Below, piece after piece: positions 52,701-60,663 of a stretch of 64,000 nt of DNA; position 1 is the first letter of the stretch; the number at the start of each line of letters is the position of its first letter. Where the stretch lies: positions 62,001 through 126,000 of the forward strand of contig JAWWAY010000006.1 of assembly GCA_033721235.1 (NCBI GenBank), given 5' to 3'. The stretch comes from UBA5078 sp033721235. Its GTDB lineage: Bacteria > Pseudomonadota > Gammaproteobacteria > Pseudomonadales > Pseudohongiellaceae. Both the position numbers and the translations under genes were made by a program. The notes under the pieces are model-generated. The model was not told the origin of the DNA and ran no database searches. It worked only from the letters and a program-made list of their open reading frames with translations.

Positions 52701-53260
52701 TCGAGAGAGTAGAGCAGGCTGAATTGGCGGAATCCGAGGATATTGAGAATGCGCCGTTACCAGAGCTTATATCCCAGATTAATAAGAATGTGGAACGGAC
52801 TCAGCTGCTTAGCCGGTATTTGTCGAAGATAACGCCTGAGGATTTACAAAAGCATAAGCATTTGTTTAGTGACCTAGAGAATGTCGATAAGATTATCGGA
52901 AGTTTGACCAGCTCTTTACCCACGGAGGATGACTCCGAGCAGGCCTACCGCGAGGCGCTGGTTAAACTAATGCAAGATTGCCATTATTTTTGGCAGAAGG
53001 TAACCGGAGAGTCGATCATCGATTTGGCCGAAAAAAGCCGCATATGGAGCGTGAGTATTGACAATGGACGCTTGAGAACTCGTTCTATGAATCGCTATCT
53101 CTCCGTAGATAAATTGCCAAAAAATCCGCGCTGGAGACAAGTGGCGCGAACTGCTTACTTTGTTTTATCAAAAGTCTCAGAGGACCAGGAAGCGAAGAGA
53201 GCGTTGGAGAAATCAGTCGCGACTCTACAAGAAATTGTCGAGAAGAGAGCGCTTAATTAA
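49787..53260 (+). CDS. 7TMR-DISM hybrid histidine kinase with receiver, PAS and a distinctive C-terminal module
   Basis: A 1157-aa sensor. A signal peptide and a DISMED2-type extracellular domain (about 30-170; ASVSVDNSF, YYQDRSANWVH) precede seven helices (about 185-395), a layout that detects carbohydrates or other ligands. HisKA has His431 (VSHELKTPLTGI), HATPase has GTGLGLAISQKLVELHG, and the receiver has Asp753 (LLVLDLMMPIMTG) and Lys in YISKPFS. A PAS domain follows (about 855-985). The final ~120 residues (from EALVKLMQDCHYFWQK) form a module with RIWSVSIDNGRLRTRSMNRY and NPRWRQVARTAYFVLS, which looks like a conserved helical domain that I cannot name. It overlaps the UbiA gene end by 4 bases (convergent). 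Confidence 0.9.
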   Translation: MAHMTRIIVRAFYFFLLLNSAAVLGATLGDEHGEVFLGGELRYVEDVRSSFSIEEAREALYSEGVNWDAPGFPVFGFSSSSYWASVSVDNSFATDQQWIMKMAFAPTDEIDFYYQDRSANWVHKKGGDSLPFSVRDVEHHAITFSFPVYAGEIQTFYFRVKNSGSVQLPISAISLENLQEQTRSEYWLIGMLYGALLVMAFYSCAIWATTHDKSYLFFSAFLLSGLLYNLSMQGLAFQYFWPDNIYWSNRAMPTFTMLACASGLAFVSRFLNLQRLSRKLNNLMFMLSMATLVIAVVGLVLPLRWIIRVDVLVVLGVLAAVMYVTYFGLKRNNRQAAFLAIAWSILMLSVLIEMAQRLGVNMPPTLSFHSIQFGTVLGAMIIALGLGDQINSLLKNYGSVQNEMLKANQQKIEALQNADDLKEEFIANVSHELKTPLTGIIGLSEIILDSKKGQLDPSTLESLNMIRISGQRLANLVNDVIDFSSIKHGELELDRRAVDLKKVCSLVIKMCRSLVGDKPIQLAEHFPDEPVIVLGDEDRLQQILFNLVSNAIKFTPRGWVAISIELIDIDVRISVKDTGVGISREQQARIFNRFYQIDSTATRERGGTGLGLAISQKLVELHGTEIVLRSSLGEGSTFYFDLPLYGGQLLSRDSNASELSAPSQKDAAELASRPLEVKQRTERRAVAAELEEQVLSVELSSKRRKVLVVDDEYLNVKIVKEHLSAHYEIVTALGGLEALEIIEKDKPDLLVLDLMMPIMTGFELCQRVRQKYSLDELPIVILTAKNRVEDLVKGLSMGANDYISKPFSKEELRVRVGKQVELLDLREVRKENEVLNWQLARYQESEKRLRERETRLAGMLNITSDALISINEQGTIVFINKPAEDLLGVDSDQYTGQAFSELAGVLESLCKGCAEHLRFPFDESVLSNAEEPSYYHFTLMLNDGNSEQATPTEVRMAVLTLSLEYDFYLLTLERVEQAELAESEDIENAPLPELISQINKNVERTQLLSRYLSKITPEDLQKHKHLFSDLENVDKIIGSLTSSLPTEDDSEQAYREALVKLMQDCHYFWQKVTGESIIDLAEKSRIWSVSIDNGRLRTRSMNRYLSVDKLPKNPRWRQVARTAYFVLSKVSEDQEAKRALEKSVATLQEIVEKRALN

Positions 53261-54708
53261 GATCGAATAATGCTTAGCCAATCGATCGTTGCTAGCCAAA
53301 GCAAGGCCCCGCTCATAAGGGTCAATATTTGGCTAACGCGGTCTTGTAAGGCAAACACAACTGGGTCTTCCTCAATCTCGCCCCGAGCGGCCAATAACCA
53401 AATTCGACTCACCATGTAAAGAAGTAGTGGGCAGATTAGCCATAGCACCTCAGGGGTGGCGTACTGAGTTCTCGTCTCTACGCTATTAATGTATAGCGCA
53501 AATACCATTACGGATAAGAAAGCGCTGATGGTGCCGAAGTTCGCCATCATACGCAGATCCTGTGCGTAGTAGCCACGCCCCTGGCTTTGGCTGATTCCGG
53601 CATTGCGCAGGTAGTCGAGTTCGGTATAACGCTTCACCACCGCTAGGCTGAAGAATAGAAACATGGAAAAGGCCAATAGCCAGAATGAGGGGATGACGGA
53701 GATGGCAGCAGCGCCAGATATAATCCGTATGGTGTAGAGCGTTGCAAGCATAATGACGTCTACTAACACAACTCTCTTTAAGAAGAAGCTATAGAGGCCT
53801 GTACATAGATAGTAAAAGGTTAATACCGCAATGAAAGCTCTAGGCAGAATGCTTGCTAGTGAGAAGGCGCAGATCAAAAGCGCTGGGCTTATCAATAGTC
53901 CGTGGAGAATAGGAATGTCGCCAGCTGCGAAGGCGCGACGATGCTTGCTTCGGTGCTGTCGATCGCTGTCTAGGTCCAGTAAATCATTGAGTACATAGAC
54001 GCTTGAGGCGCATAGTCCAAAGCATAGGAACGCTAACGCTGCCTGCATTAGCAATTCGATATTCGTCACTTGGTGGGCGAGTGCTAATGGTAGAAACACC
54101 AGCGCGTTCTTGAGCCACTGATGTAAGCGCAGTGCGCTAAGATAACGCCGCCACTTGGTTTTGGAATCTCTAAACTCCGCCTCAATTGTCGTTAGAGTAT
54201 CGAGAGACTTTCTTGTGCTTGAGCTGGCGTTAACTGGGATAGCAGAGTCAGAGTATTCCCATACAGCAAGGTCGACTTTACTATCACCGGCGTATGAAAA
54301 ATAATCGTCCTTGGTTTGAATTTCTTTTAATTTCCTCTTGCCAGACAGATTGCGAGTTTGGTCGCTGCCTATCGCTCGACTGAAAATGCCCAAGTGCTCC
54401 GCAACGGCCTTTACTAGTCGTTCATTTGAGGCGGATATTAGAATAAGCTCGCGTCCGCGAGACTTTTGAGCCCTTAGGTATTCTAAAAGTTCTTGGTTGT
54501 AAGGCAGTAAGTCAGCGCGAAGTTTTACTCGGCTTGCCAGTTGATGTTTAAACTTTGCCTTTCCTTGTAGTAACCATAAAGGTATTAGGAAGATATAAAG
54601 CAGGTTGTGTTTTATTAATGCAAGAAAAGACTCCAGTAGTAGATCGCTACGAATAAGAGTGCCATCTAAGTCCACATACAGGGGATATGGTTTGCTAGTC
54701 GAGCTCAT
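53257..54708 (-). CDS. HAD-UbiA fusion: probable decaprenyl-phosphate phosphoribosyltransferase with phosphatase domain
   Basis: A 483-aa two-part enzyme. Residues of about 8-185 are a HAD hydrolase: YVDLDGTLIRSD (nucleophile Asp), ILISASNER (motif II) and YAGDSKVDLAVWEYS (motif IV). Residues of about 195-483 are a UbiA-family prenyltransferase with about eight helices and the Asp-rich motif LNDLLDLDSDRQHRSKHR. Next to DprE1/DprE2/GtrA this is best read as the DPPR synthase (like mycobacterial UbiA), transferring phosphoribose from PRPP to decaprenyl phosphate. The HAD domain could remove the 5-phosphate, a step done by a separate protein in mycobacteria; this is inference. Confidence 0.85.
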   Translation of the reverse strand: MSSTSKPYPLYVDLDGTLIRSDLLLESFLALIKHNLLYIFLIPLWLLQGKAKFKHQLASRVKLRADLLPYNQELLEYLRAQKSRGRELILISASNERLVKAVAEHLGIFSRAIGSDQTRNLSGKRKLKEIQTKDDYFSYAGDSKVDLAVWEYSDSAIPVNASSSTRKSLDTLTTIEAEFRDSKTKWRRYLSALRLHQWLKNALVFLPLALAHQVTNIELLMQAALAFLCFGLCASSVYVLNDLLDLDSDRQHRSKHRRAFAAGDIPILHGLLISPALLICAFSLASILPRAFIAVLTFYYLCTGLYSFFLKRVVLVDVIMLATLYTIRIISGAAAISVIPSFWLLAFSMFLFFSLAVVKRYTELDYLRNAGISQSQGRGYYAQDLRMMANFGTISAFLSVMVFALYINSVETRTQYATPEVLWLICPLLLYMVSRIWLLAARGEIEEDPVVFALQDRVSQILTLMSGALLWLATIDWLSIIRS

Positions 54709-54723
54709 ATGGATCAGAACCTT

Positions 54724-55464
54724 TTATAATTTTAGTCGTTTGAATATAAACTCGGGAACGAGTCTCACGACAAGCAAGATATAGCGCCAGTATCCGGGCG
54801 CATAGATACACGGCTTGCCTTTATCTATTCCTTTGGTAATGCTCTGGGCAACACGTTCTGGAGTGCTCCACAACGGCCCCCCTTTTTCAATTTCATTAGT
54901 CATTGGTGTATCGACAAAGCCAGGTTTTATATCGATGACCGAAATGCCTTTGCTAAATAATTTTCCGCGCAGTCCCTGTATAAAAATTGACACGGCTCCT
55001 TTGGAGGCGCCGTAGTAGTAGTTGGATTGTCTACCCCTGTCTCCGGCAACGGATGTGATAACCGCGATCGTACCTTTTCCCTGCTCGCTCATCATAGGGG
55101 CGAGCAAGTTTAGTAGCGATAAAGTGCTAGTGGTATTGGTGTGAAACTGTTGGAGGGCGTAAGAAAAATCATTTTCGCAGCGCTGTTGGTCTGGCAGGAC
55201 GCCATGACAAATCAATACTAAATCGATCACGCCTAGTGTCTTCTTAGCTTGCTCAAGCGCACTCTGTTGCTCATCTAAGCTATCGCTGTCCAATACGGCA
55301 AGGTCGACTTTTTTGGCGCCGCGCACACTGAGATCACCTTCCTGGATTTCCAGCTTGCGTTTGTCGCGGCCAAGCAAATATAAATGGCAGGCCGCTGCGG
55401 CATAGTGTCTGGCACAGGCTTTGGCAATGGCTGAGTTAGCGCCAATGATGAGTATGTTCTGCAA
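54724..55464 (-). CDS. dprE2: decaprenylphosphoryl-2-keto-ribose reductase DprE2 (SDR family)
   Basis: A 246-aa short-chain dehydrogenase. The nucleotide-binding motif is IIGANSAIAKACARHYA, the catalytic Ser and Tyr/Lys are in ITSVAGDRGRQ and YYYGASKGAVSIF, and PGFVDTPMT follows. Mycobacterial DprE2 has the same start pattern and length (254 aa). It reduces the keto sugar made by DprE1 to the arabinose form. The two genes are adjacent, 29 bases apart, which supports the assignment over a generic SDR. Confidence 0.85.
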   Translation of the reverse strand: MQNILIIGANSAIAKACARHYAAAACHLYLLGRDKRKLEIQEGDLSVRGAKKVDLAVLDSDSLDEQQSALEQAKKTLGVIDLVLICHGVLPDQQRCENDFSYALQQFHTNTTSTLSLLNLLAPMMSEQGKGTIAVITSVAGDRGRQSNYYYGASKGAVSIFIQGLRGKLFSKGISVIDIKPGFVDTPMTNEIEKGGPLWSTPERVAQSITKGIDKGKPCIYAPGYWRYILLVVRLVPEFIFKRLKL

Positions 55465-55493
55465 AGAGTTAGCTCCTGTTTTGATTGCTAGCG

Positions 55494-56810
55494 CTATAGC
55501 CCTAGTCTTCTTGACTGTAAAGAATTAAAAACCTTATCGGCCCCTGTTTCTTGGCGCAGCTGAACAAATTTGTTCCAGTTTTCATACCCAGCTTTAAACA
55601 TCTGCTCGCTCATGCGAGCGTCCTTTGTTAGATAGAGTCGTCCGCCATGATCGATAATGATGGCGTCCAGCTCTCTTAACACGGCCTCTAGTGACGGTTC
55701 CCATTTAAAATCTAGCGCAATGGTATAACCCGGTTTTGGAAAAGATAGCCAGTTCTTATTGGCTGGGCCAAATTTCTTTAGAACGCTCAAGAAGGAACCC
55801 TTGCCTGCATTGCGAGTAGTGTTGAGAACTTTTTCGATGGCGTCTTTAGCAGCATCAGTGGGCACTAAGAATTGGTATTGCACAAAGCCATTCTTGCCAT
55901 AGAGCCGGTTCCAGGACTCTATGCTGTCTAGGGGGAAGAAGAAGGGCTGCAAGCCAATTATTTGCTTGCTCCCTTCTTTGATAGGTTTATGGAAATAGAG
56001 TTTATTGAATGCCCCCATCGTATAGCGATTAAGCATAAAACTAGGCGCGTCAATGGGGATCGGCAGCTTGCTGCGCTTAATGGCGTCCAGCGCTCCGCGC
56101 TCGGCGTGTTCGCCAATGTATAAAATGGAGCGGCCAAGATGTTCGTTCTTGGCCAAACAATCGAGCCAAGCTACTGAATAGCTAGCGTCCTTGTATTCAT
56201 CGAATAAGGCGAAAATCTCGCTAAGGTTCTGGGCTTTAAAGCTGCGCTGCTCTATGCAAGAGCTACTGATGGGTTTCAAGGAAATAGTAGCATCTACGAT
56301 GATGCCGGTGAGGCCCATTCCGCCACAGGTGGCGTGAAAGAGATCGGCGTTGTGCGTAGGAGAGCAGCTAATGAGCTCTCCGTTGGCCAGAAGTAGTGAT
56401 AACTCTTTAACATGGGCCCCAAAGCTACCATCAATATGATGATTCTTCCCGTGTACATCGCTTGCGATAGCGCCCCCAAGCGAAACGAATCTCGTGCCTG
56501 GCACGACGGGCAGGAAAAACCCTCGAGGCACAAAATGCTCCAATAGGCTTGATAGGCTGACACCTGCCGCGCATTTGACTTCGGCCTTGTCTTCATCAAA
56601 GGAAATAAAGTGATCGAGCAAGCCCGTGCACACGAGGGTAGATGCCAGTGCACTGTCTCCATAGCTGCGCCCACATCCCCGAGCAATTAGCCCGCTAGGC
56701 TCTAACTGCTGATGCGCCGCAAGAAGCTCCTGTACCTGAGCTAAGCTCTGTGGTCTGACGATCTTAGAGTCTGTTTTGGGGAATCGTCCCCATGAGTGCA
56801 CTTGCATCAA
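55494..56810 (-). CDS. dprE1: decaprenylphosphoryl-beta-D-ribose oxidase DprE1
   Basis: A 438-aa FAD oxidase of the vanillyl-alcohol oxidase fold. FAD-binding motifs: LIARGCGRSYGDSALAS, RFVSLGGAIASDVHGKNHH and TCGGMGLTGIIVDATI. The C-terminal half has SVLKKFGPANKNWLSFPKPG and GGRLYLTKDARM (the catalytic Lys). It oxidises the 2'-OH of decaprenylphosphoryl ribose. The Cys387 of M. tuberculosis that reacts with benzothiazinones aligns with Ala365 (GYTIALDF). It overlaps GtrA by 4 bases (ATGA), as in an operon. Confidence 0.9.
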   Translation of the reverse strand: MMQVHSWGRFPKTDSKIVRPQSLAQVQELLAAHQQLEPSGLIARGCGRSYGDSALASTLVCTGLLDHFISFDEDKAEVKCAAGVSLSSLLEHFVPRGFFLPVVPGTRFVSLGGAIASDVHGKNHHIDGSFGAHVKELSLLLANGELISCSPTHNADLFHATCGGMGLTGIIVDATISLKPISSSCIEQRSFKAQNLSEIFALFDEYKDASYSVAWLDCLAKNEHLGRSILYIGEHAERGALDAIKRSKLPIPIDAPSFMLNRYTMGAFNKLYFHKPIKEGSKQIIGLQPFFFPLDSIESWNRLYGKNGFVQYQFLVPTDAAKDAIEKVLNTTRNAGKGSFLSVLKKFGPANKNWLSFPKPGYTIALDFKWEPSLEAVLRELDAIIIDHGGRLYLTKDARMSEQMFKAGYENWNKFVQLRQETGADKVFNSLQSRRLGL

Positions 56811-57202
56811 GGCTCCCGTTTAGTAAAAACGAAACGTTTATCTAACTGGTATTTGATCACATAACCCAAGCCGAGTCCCAGCGCTGCCCCCATATAGCGA
56901 GCGATGCGAGAGTCAAAAAATGCATCGAAGCCTATTTCCATTCCCCAGAATAATGCGGTTGTGAGCACGCCTGTGAGCGTGTAGGCAATAAACTGTTTGG
57001 AGTCTTGCGAGACGGGTTTAGTAGCGGCCGCGAAAATATAGCGTCGATCAAGTAGGTATTTAACCACCAGACCTACACCGGTTCCTAGAGCGAGCGCTAA
57101 CGCAAAACTATTAGAGATGACGAGAACGCTAAACTCTTGGGCGAGAATATTGCTAGCGGTGGCGATAACAGCAAAGAAGCTGTACAAAAGTGCTATCTTC
57201 AT
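56807..57202 (-). CDS. GtrA-family membrane protein
   Basis: A 131-aa protein with four hydrophobic helices (about 7-30, 35-52, 70-88, 100-120) and GtrA signatures: LALGTGVGLVVKYLLDRRYI and LGLGYVIKYQLDKRFVF. Rv3789, next to DprE1 in mycobacteria, is of the same family and is linked to transport or anchoring of decaprenyl-linked arabinose. Its position as first gene of the unit supports a similar role here. Other GtrA proteins flip or handle lipid-linked glucose. Confidence 0.85.
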   Translation of the reverse strand: MKIALLYSFFAVIATASNILAQEFSVLVISNSFALALALGTGVGLVVKYLLDRRYIFAAATKPVSQDSKQFIAYTLTGVLTTALFWGMEIGFDAFFDSRIARYMGAALGLGLGYVIKYQLDKRFVFTKREP

Positions 57203-57401
57203 CTCTCACAGTCCGGTTGTTTGAGTATGGCGAACGAGCTGCGCTCATCTCACTAGTAGCCGCGCAGAATACCGCGCTAGCCCTTGCTTTACCAGTGAAG
57301 CTGCAGCGGGATATGGGGGCGCAGAGGCCAAAACTGTGTCACTCCTGGGCAGCTGTTATACTCTAGCTGCCAAACGACTACTTAACGCAGTGGAAAAAAC
57401 T

Positions 57402-58229
57402 ATGCATGAATCGATTCCCGAATTTACTCTCACACTCGCTCGTCAAGCGGGCGATTTTATCTTGCAGCAAAGGAGCGCGATGCTGGATGGGGATCATCGC
57501 TATAAAGACGGGGCCGAATTAGTTACCGAGGCGGATGTTAAGACCGACGAATTTATCTGTGATGTTATTAGGGCTAAGTTCCCCGAGCATAATATCTTAG
57601 CGGAGGAGTCGGCTCCCGATGGTTTGACGCTATCGCAGATGCAAGAGCCTTTGTGGATTATTGACCCCATAGATGGAACGGTGAACTATGCCCATGGTCA
57701 TCTGCAAAGTGCGGTTTCAATCGCGTACGCCGAGAACGGGCAGATAATGTGTGGCGTGGTTTGTAACCCCTTCGCGCAAGAGACCTTTCATGCGGTGAAG
57801 GGTCAAGGGGCTTGGCTCAATGGGAAGAAAATCTCGGTGGGTGGGCAGAGCGATTTGCGACGCTCTATCGTGGCAACGGGCTTCCCTTATGTTAAAGAAA
57901 ACATGGCCCCTATTGTGCGGCGCTTGGCGCTTGTTCTCAACGAATGCGCAGACATCAGACGGCTTGGGGCTGCCTCTCTGGACATATGCTGGGTAGCCAT
58001 GGGGCGACTCGATGCGTACTACGAAAGCCTAAGTATTTGGGACTTTGCTGCCGCTCAGCTTATTGCGCAAGAAGCCGGCGCTTGCTATGGGCATTTTAAA
58101 CCAGTGCCAGAGGGGGTGAGCCCTGTGTTTCATAATAAAGACATTTTGGTGGCAAACTCTGCGCTATTTGAACAGATGAAAGACCTGCTAAACCGAGCCA
58201 GTGATTTTGATCTTGAGCAGATGCGCTAG
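57402..58229 (+). CDS. inositol monophosphatase family protein
   Basis: A 275-aa Mg2+-dependent phosphatase. Motifs are complete: NILAEESAPDG, WIIDPIDGTVNYAHG (metal-binding Asp pair), VVCNPFAQETFHAVKGQGAW and SIWDFAAAQLIAQEAG. Substrates in this family include inositol-1-phosphate, 3'-phosphoadenosine-5'-phosphate and fructose bisphosphate; the sequence does not decide. I start at ATG 57402, preceded by GTGGA, rather than 57336, whose 22 extra residues are not family-like. It is divergent from the GtrA-DprE unit. Confidence 0.9.
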   Translation: MHESIPEFTLTLARQAGDFILQQRSAMLDGDHRYKDGAELVTEADVKTDEFICDVIRAKFPEHNILAEESAPDGLTLSQMQEPLWIIDPIDGTVNYAHGHLQSAVSIAYAENGQIMCGVVCNPFAQETFHAVKGQGAWLNGKKISVGGQSDLRRSIVATGFPYVKENMAPIVRRLALVLNECADIRRLGAASLDICWVAMGRLDAYYESLSIWDFAAAQLIAQEAGACYGHFKPVPEGVSPVFHNKDILVANSALFEQMKDLLNRASDFDLEQMR

Positions 58230-58328
58230 GCCAAGGCGTCACAGAAAACCATAGGAAGTGTCATAAAACAGTCATGCATTTTGCTTAAGCTTTGCGGCAA
58301 TGAATTTATGTTCGCAGGAGTGATGAAG

Positions 58329-58715
58329 ATGTTTGCCCCACTGTCAGTGAAACAATCCTTTATTCGACTAGGTGTTTGCTTGCTTATTTCCTGTCTTCCC
58401 TTGATAGCTATGGCACAAATGCCGTTTGTTTCTCAGGAGGAGGCGCTCAATAGCTTAGAAGCGAGTCTCGCCATTTCAAGCACGCAGCGCGATGCTTTCA
58501 TTGAGGCCATGCAAAAAGTCTATGTGCTAAGAGAGCGCTTTAGAGTGCAGGTGGCTCAGGCCGCTGGCGGCAGGGGCGTTGAGCTTGAGACTCTTATGGC
58601 AATGAGCGAACAGCTCCAGTCAGATTCGGAGGCACTACTGCGAGGCGTCTTAAGCAGCGAGCAGTTGGCGAAATTCCGCGAATCCAGTGGTAGGCCAATA
58701 TCGATCGCCAATTAG
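58329..58715 (+). CDS. small exported helical protein, possibly Spy/CpxP-like
   Basis: A 128-aa protein of uncertain family. It has a signal peptide (VCLLISCLPLIAMAQ) and a helical, charged mature part. The end (ALLRGVLSSEQLAKFRESSG) recalls the LTPEQR repeat region of Spy/CpxP periplasmic chaperones, but only one such segment is clear. I start at ATG 58329, which has AGGAG eight bases upstream; ATG 58323 is only two bases from it. The last four bases overlap the convergent LysR gene. Confidence 0.65.
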   Translation: MFAPLSVKQSFIRLGVCLLISCLPLIAMAQMPFVSQEEALNSLEASLAISSTQRDAFIEAMQKVYVLRERFRVQVAQAAGGRGVELETLMAMSEQLQSDSEALLRGVLSSEQLAKFRESSGRPISIAN

Positions 58716-59599
58716 GCCTTATAGTGCCGTTTGCAATGTTCCAGCCAGCTATGGATGCCTGCACTGCGAAACTTTTGCTTATGGAGTATGAAGTAGAATT
58801 TGCGCATCCAGTCCCGATGAGGGGCGTTTAACTGAATCAGACTTCCTCTATTAAAGGCATCCTGCAGCGCGATGGAGGATAGGCAGCCAATGCCAAGATT
58901 AGCCTCCACGGCGCGCTTAATGGCTTCCGTATGTTGTAGTTCAAGCAAAAGTCGCAGGTCAGGCAGTAGGCCGTGCATGGCTCGGTCGAAGGCTTGGCGT
59001 GTTCCTGACCCGGCTTCACGCACAATCCATTGAGCATTCAGTAAGTCGGCATCATTGAGGTCCCGACGAGCAGCCAATGGGTGGCCTGGGGCGCAAAAAA
59101 TGGTCATTTCATCGTCGCGCCAGGGAATAACCTCCAGAGTATTGTCTTGCAGCTCACCTTCTATAAGCCCGATGTCGAGCTCGAAGTTACGCACTCTATT
59201 GGCTATAGCCGCCGTATTCTCAACCGTCAGCTTGACCCTGGCACCTTGGTGCTCCTGCATGAAGGCCGCCATGATCTCGACGGCGAGATAATTGCCGATA
59301 GTGAGGGTTGCGCCAACTTTTAGCTCTCCAATTTCGTCGTGAAAGGACAGGCTATGCTCAAATTCGCGGGCTTGGGCCATGAGCGCCTCGGCGCGGCCAC
59401 GCAAGGATTTGCCTAGCTCGTTGAGTTGCAGGCGTTTGCCTGCTCTATCGAATAGTTGCACATTGAAGCGATGTTCTAAATCTTGCAGGGCGGAACTGGC
59501 AGCAGATTGCGACATGGAAAGGCTGGCGGCCGCCTGTGTGACATTCTCATAGTGAGCCGTCGCAAGAAACACTTCAATTTGTCTCAAGGTGTAGTGCAT
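58712..59599 (-). CDS. finR: LysR-family regulator FinR, divergent from fpr
   Basis: A 295-aa LysR regulator. The N-terminal HTH reads TLRQIEVFLATAHYENVTQA then AASLSMSQSAASSALQDLEH, and the effector domain follows. It is divergent from the ferredoxin-NADP reductase gene across a 218-base gap, as FinR is from fprA in Pseudomonas, where it activates fprA under superoxide or related stress. The gene symbol is inferred from this arrangement. No operator was identified with confidence in the gap. Confidence 0.85.
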   Translation of the reverse strand: MHYTLRQIEVFLATAHYENVTQAAASLSMSQSAASSALQDLEHRFNVQLFDRAGKRLQLNELGKSLRGRAEALMAQAREFEHSLSFHDEIGELKVGATLTIGNYLAVEIMAAFMQEHQGARVKLTVENTAAIANRVRNFELDIGLIEGELQDNTLEVIPWRDDEMTIFCAPGHPLAARRDLNDADLLNAQWIVREAGSGTRQAFDRAMHGLLPDLRLLLELQHTEAIKRAVEANLGIGCLSSIALQDAFNRGSLIQLNAPHRDWMRKFYFILHKQKFRSAGIHSWLEHCKRHYKA

Positions 59600-59817
59600 T
59601 CGAAGCCTCCTAATAATGGTGCTTGAACTTGGGGCTGGGACTTTGTATTGTCACGTCCCGTTTTGGGATCAGGCAATTGCTGGTACTATATCACAAAAAC
59701 CGATTAGGCTTATCTTTATTATCTGTTTTACAGGTTAGAGGCATGCCAATACAATAGCGTCATTGATAGCAGTAGCCCCAATTTTGGCATTCACCATATA
59801 AACTACAGGAATGAAGC

Positions 59818-60588
59818 ATGGCAGCCGTATCTAAACAAGCCGTAACTAGCGTTCACCACTGGAATGAGTCTCTTTTCAGTTTTACTACCACTCGTGATAA
59901 GTCGCTACGTTTTGAGAATGGTCACTTTGTTATGGTGGGTATGGAAGTTGATGGGCGTCCTCTCATGCGTGCTTATAGTATCGCAAGCGCAAACTATGAA
60001 GAGGAGCTTGAGTTTTTCAGTATCAAAGTGCCTGACGGTCCGCTGACTTCTCGCCTGCAGAATATCAAGGTTGGTGACGAATTGCTCATCAGCAGTAAGC
60101 CCACAGGCACATTGGTAGCTGACCACCTGTTACCAGGGCGAAATCTCTATCTTTTCGGCACAGGTACCGGTCTGGCGCCATTTCTGAGTATCATTCGTGA
60201 CCCAGAAATATACGAGCGCTATGAGAAAGTGATTCTGGTCCATGGCGTGCGAAGAGTCGCTGACTTGGCGTATAAGGATGTGATTTCTGAAGAATTACCT
60301 AAGAACGAGTTCTTTGGTGAAGAGGTTAAGAACCAGCTAATCTACTACCCAACGGTAACGCGAGAAGAGTTTAAGAACCGTGGGCGAATTACAGAGCTAA
60401 TGCTGAACGGTAAGCTGTTCTCCGATATTGGCCTGCCTCAGCCTACGCAGGAAGACGATCGATTCATGCTATGTGGCAGCCCAGCGATGTTGAAAGACAT
60501 CTGTAAAGTACTCGATGACTGGGGTTTTAAAGAGTCTCGTCACGGTATTCAAGAGCACTATGTTATTGAGCGTGCTTTTGTAAGCTAG
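59818..60588 (+). CDS. fpr: ferredoxin/flavodoxin-NADP+ reductase
   Basis: A 256-aa FAD enzyme that exchanges electrons between NADPH and ferredoxin or flavodoxin. FAD-binding motif RAYSIASANYEEELEFF, the NADP-binding GTGTGLAPFLSIIRDP and VHGVRRVADLAY, and the C-terminal segment EHYVIERAFVS are typical of bacterial Fpr. It is under likely control of the divergent FinR. A strong terminator follows at 60605. Length matches the bacterial family (about 258). Confidence 0.96.
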   Translation: MAAVSKQAVTSVHHWNESLFSFTTTRDKSLRFENGHFVMVGMEVDGRPLMRAYSIASANYEEELEFFSIKVPDGPLTSRLQNIKVGDELLISSKPTGTLVADHLLPGRNLYLFGTGTGLAPFLSIIRDPEIYERYEKVILVHGVRRVADLAYKDVISEELPKNEFFGEEVKNQLIYYPTVTREEFKNRGRITELMLNGKLFSDIGLPQPTQEDDRFMLCGSPAMLKDICKVLDDWGFKESRHGIQEHYVIERAFVS

Positions 60589-60604
60589 GCAATCGATGTG
60601 GAAT

Positions 60605-60643
60605 AAAAAAAGGGCGGATACTTGTAAGTATCCGCCCTTTTTT
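60605..60643. terminator. strong bidirectional Rho-independent terminator
   Basis: GGGCGGATACTT (60612-60623) and AAGTATCCGCCC (60626-60637) form a perfect 12-bp stem, flanked by seven A on the left and six T on the right, so it can stop transcription of fpr and of the convergent redoxin gene. Confidence 0.92.
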
Positions 60644-60663
60644 GTGTCTTGCGTATCAGGCTT

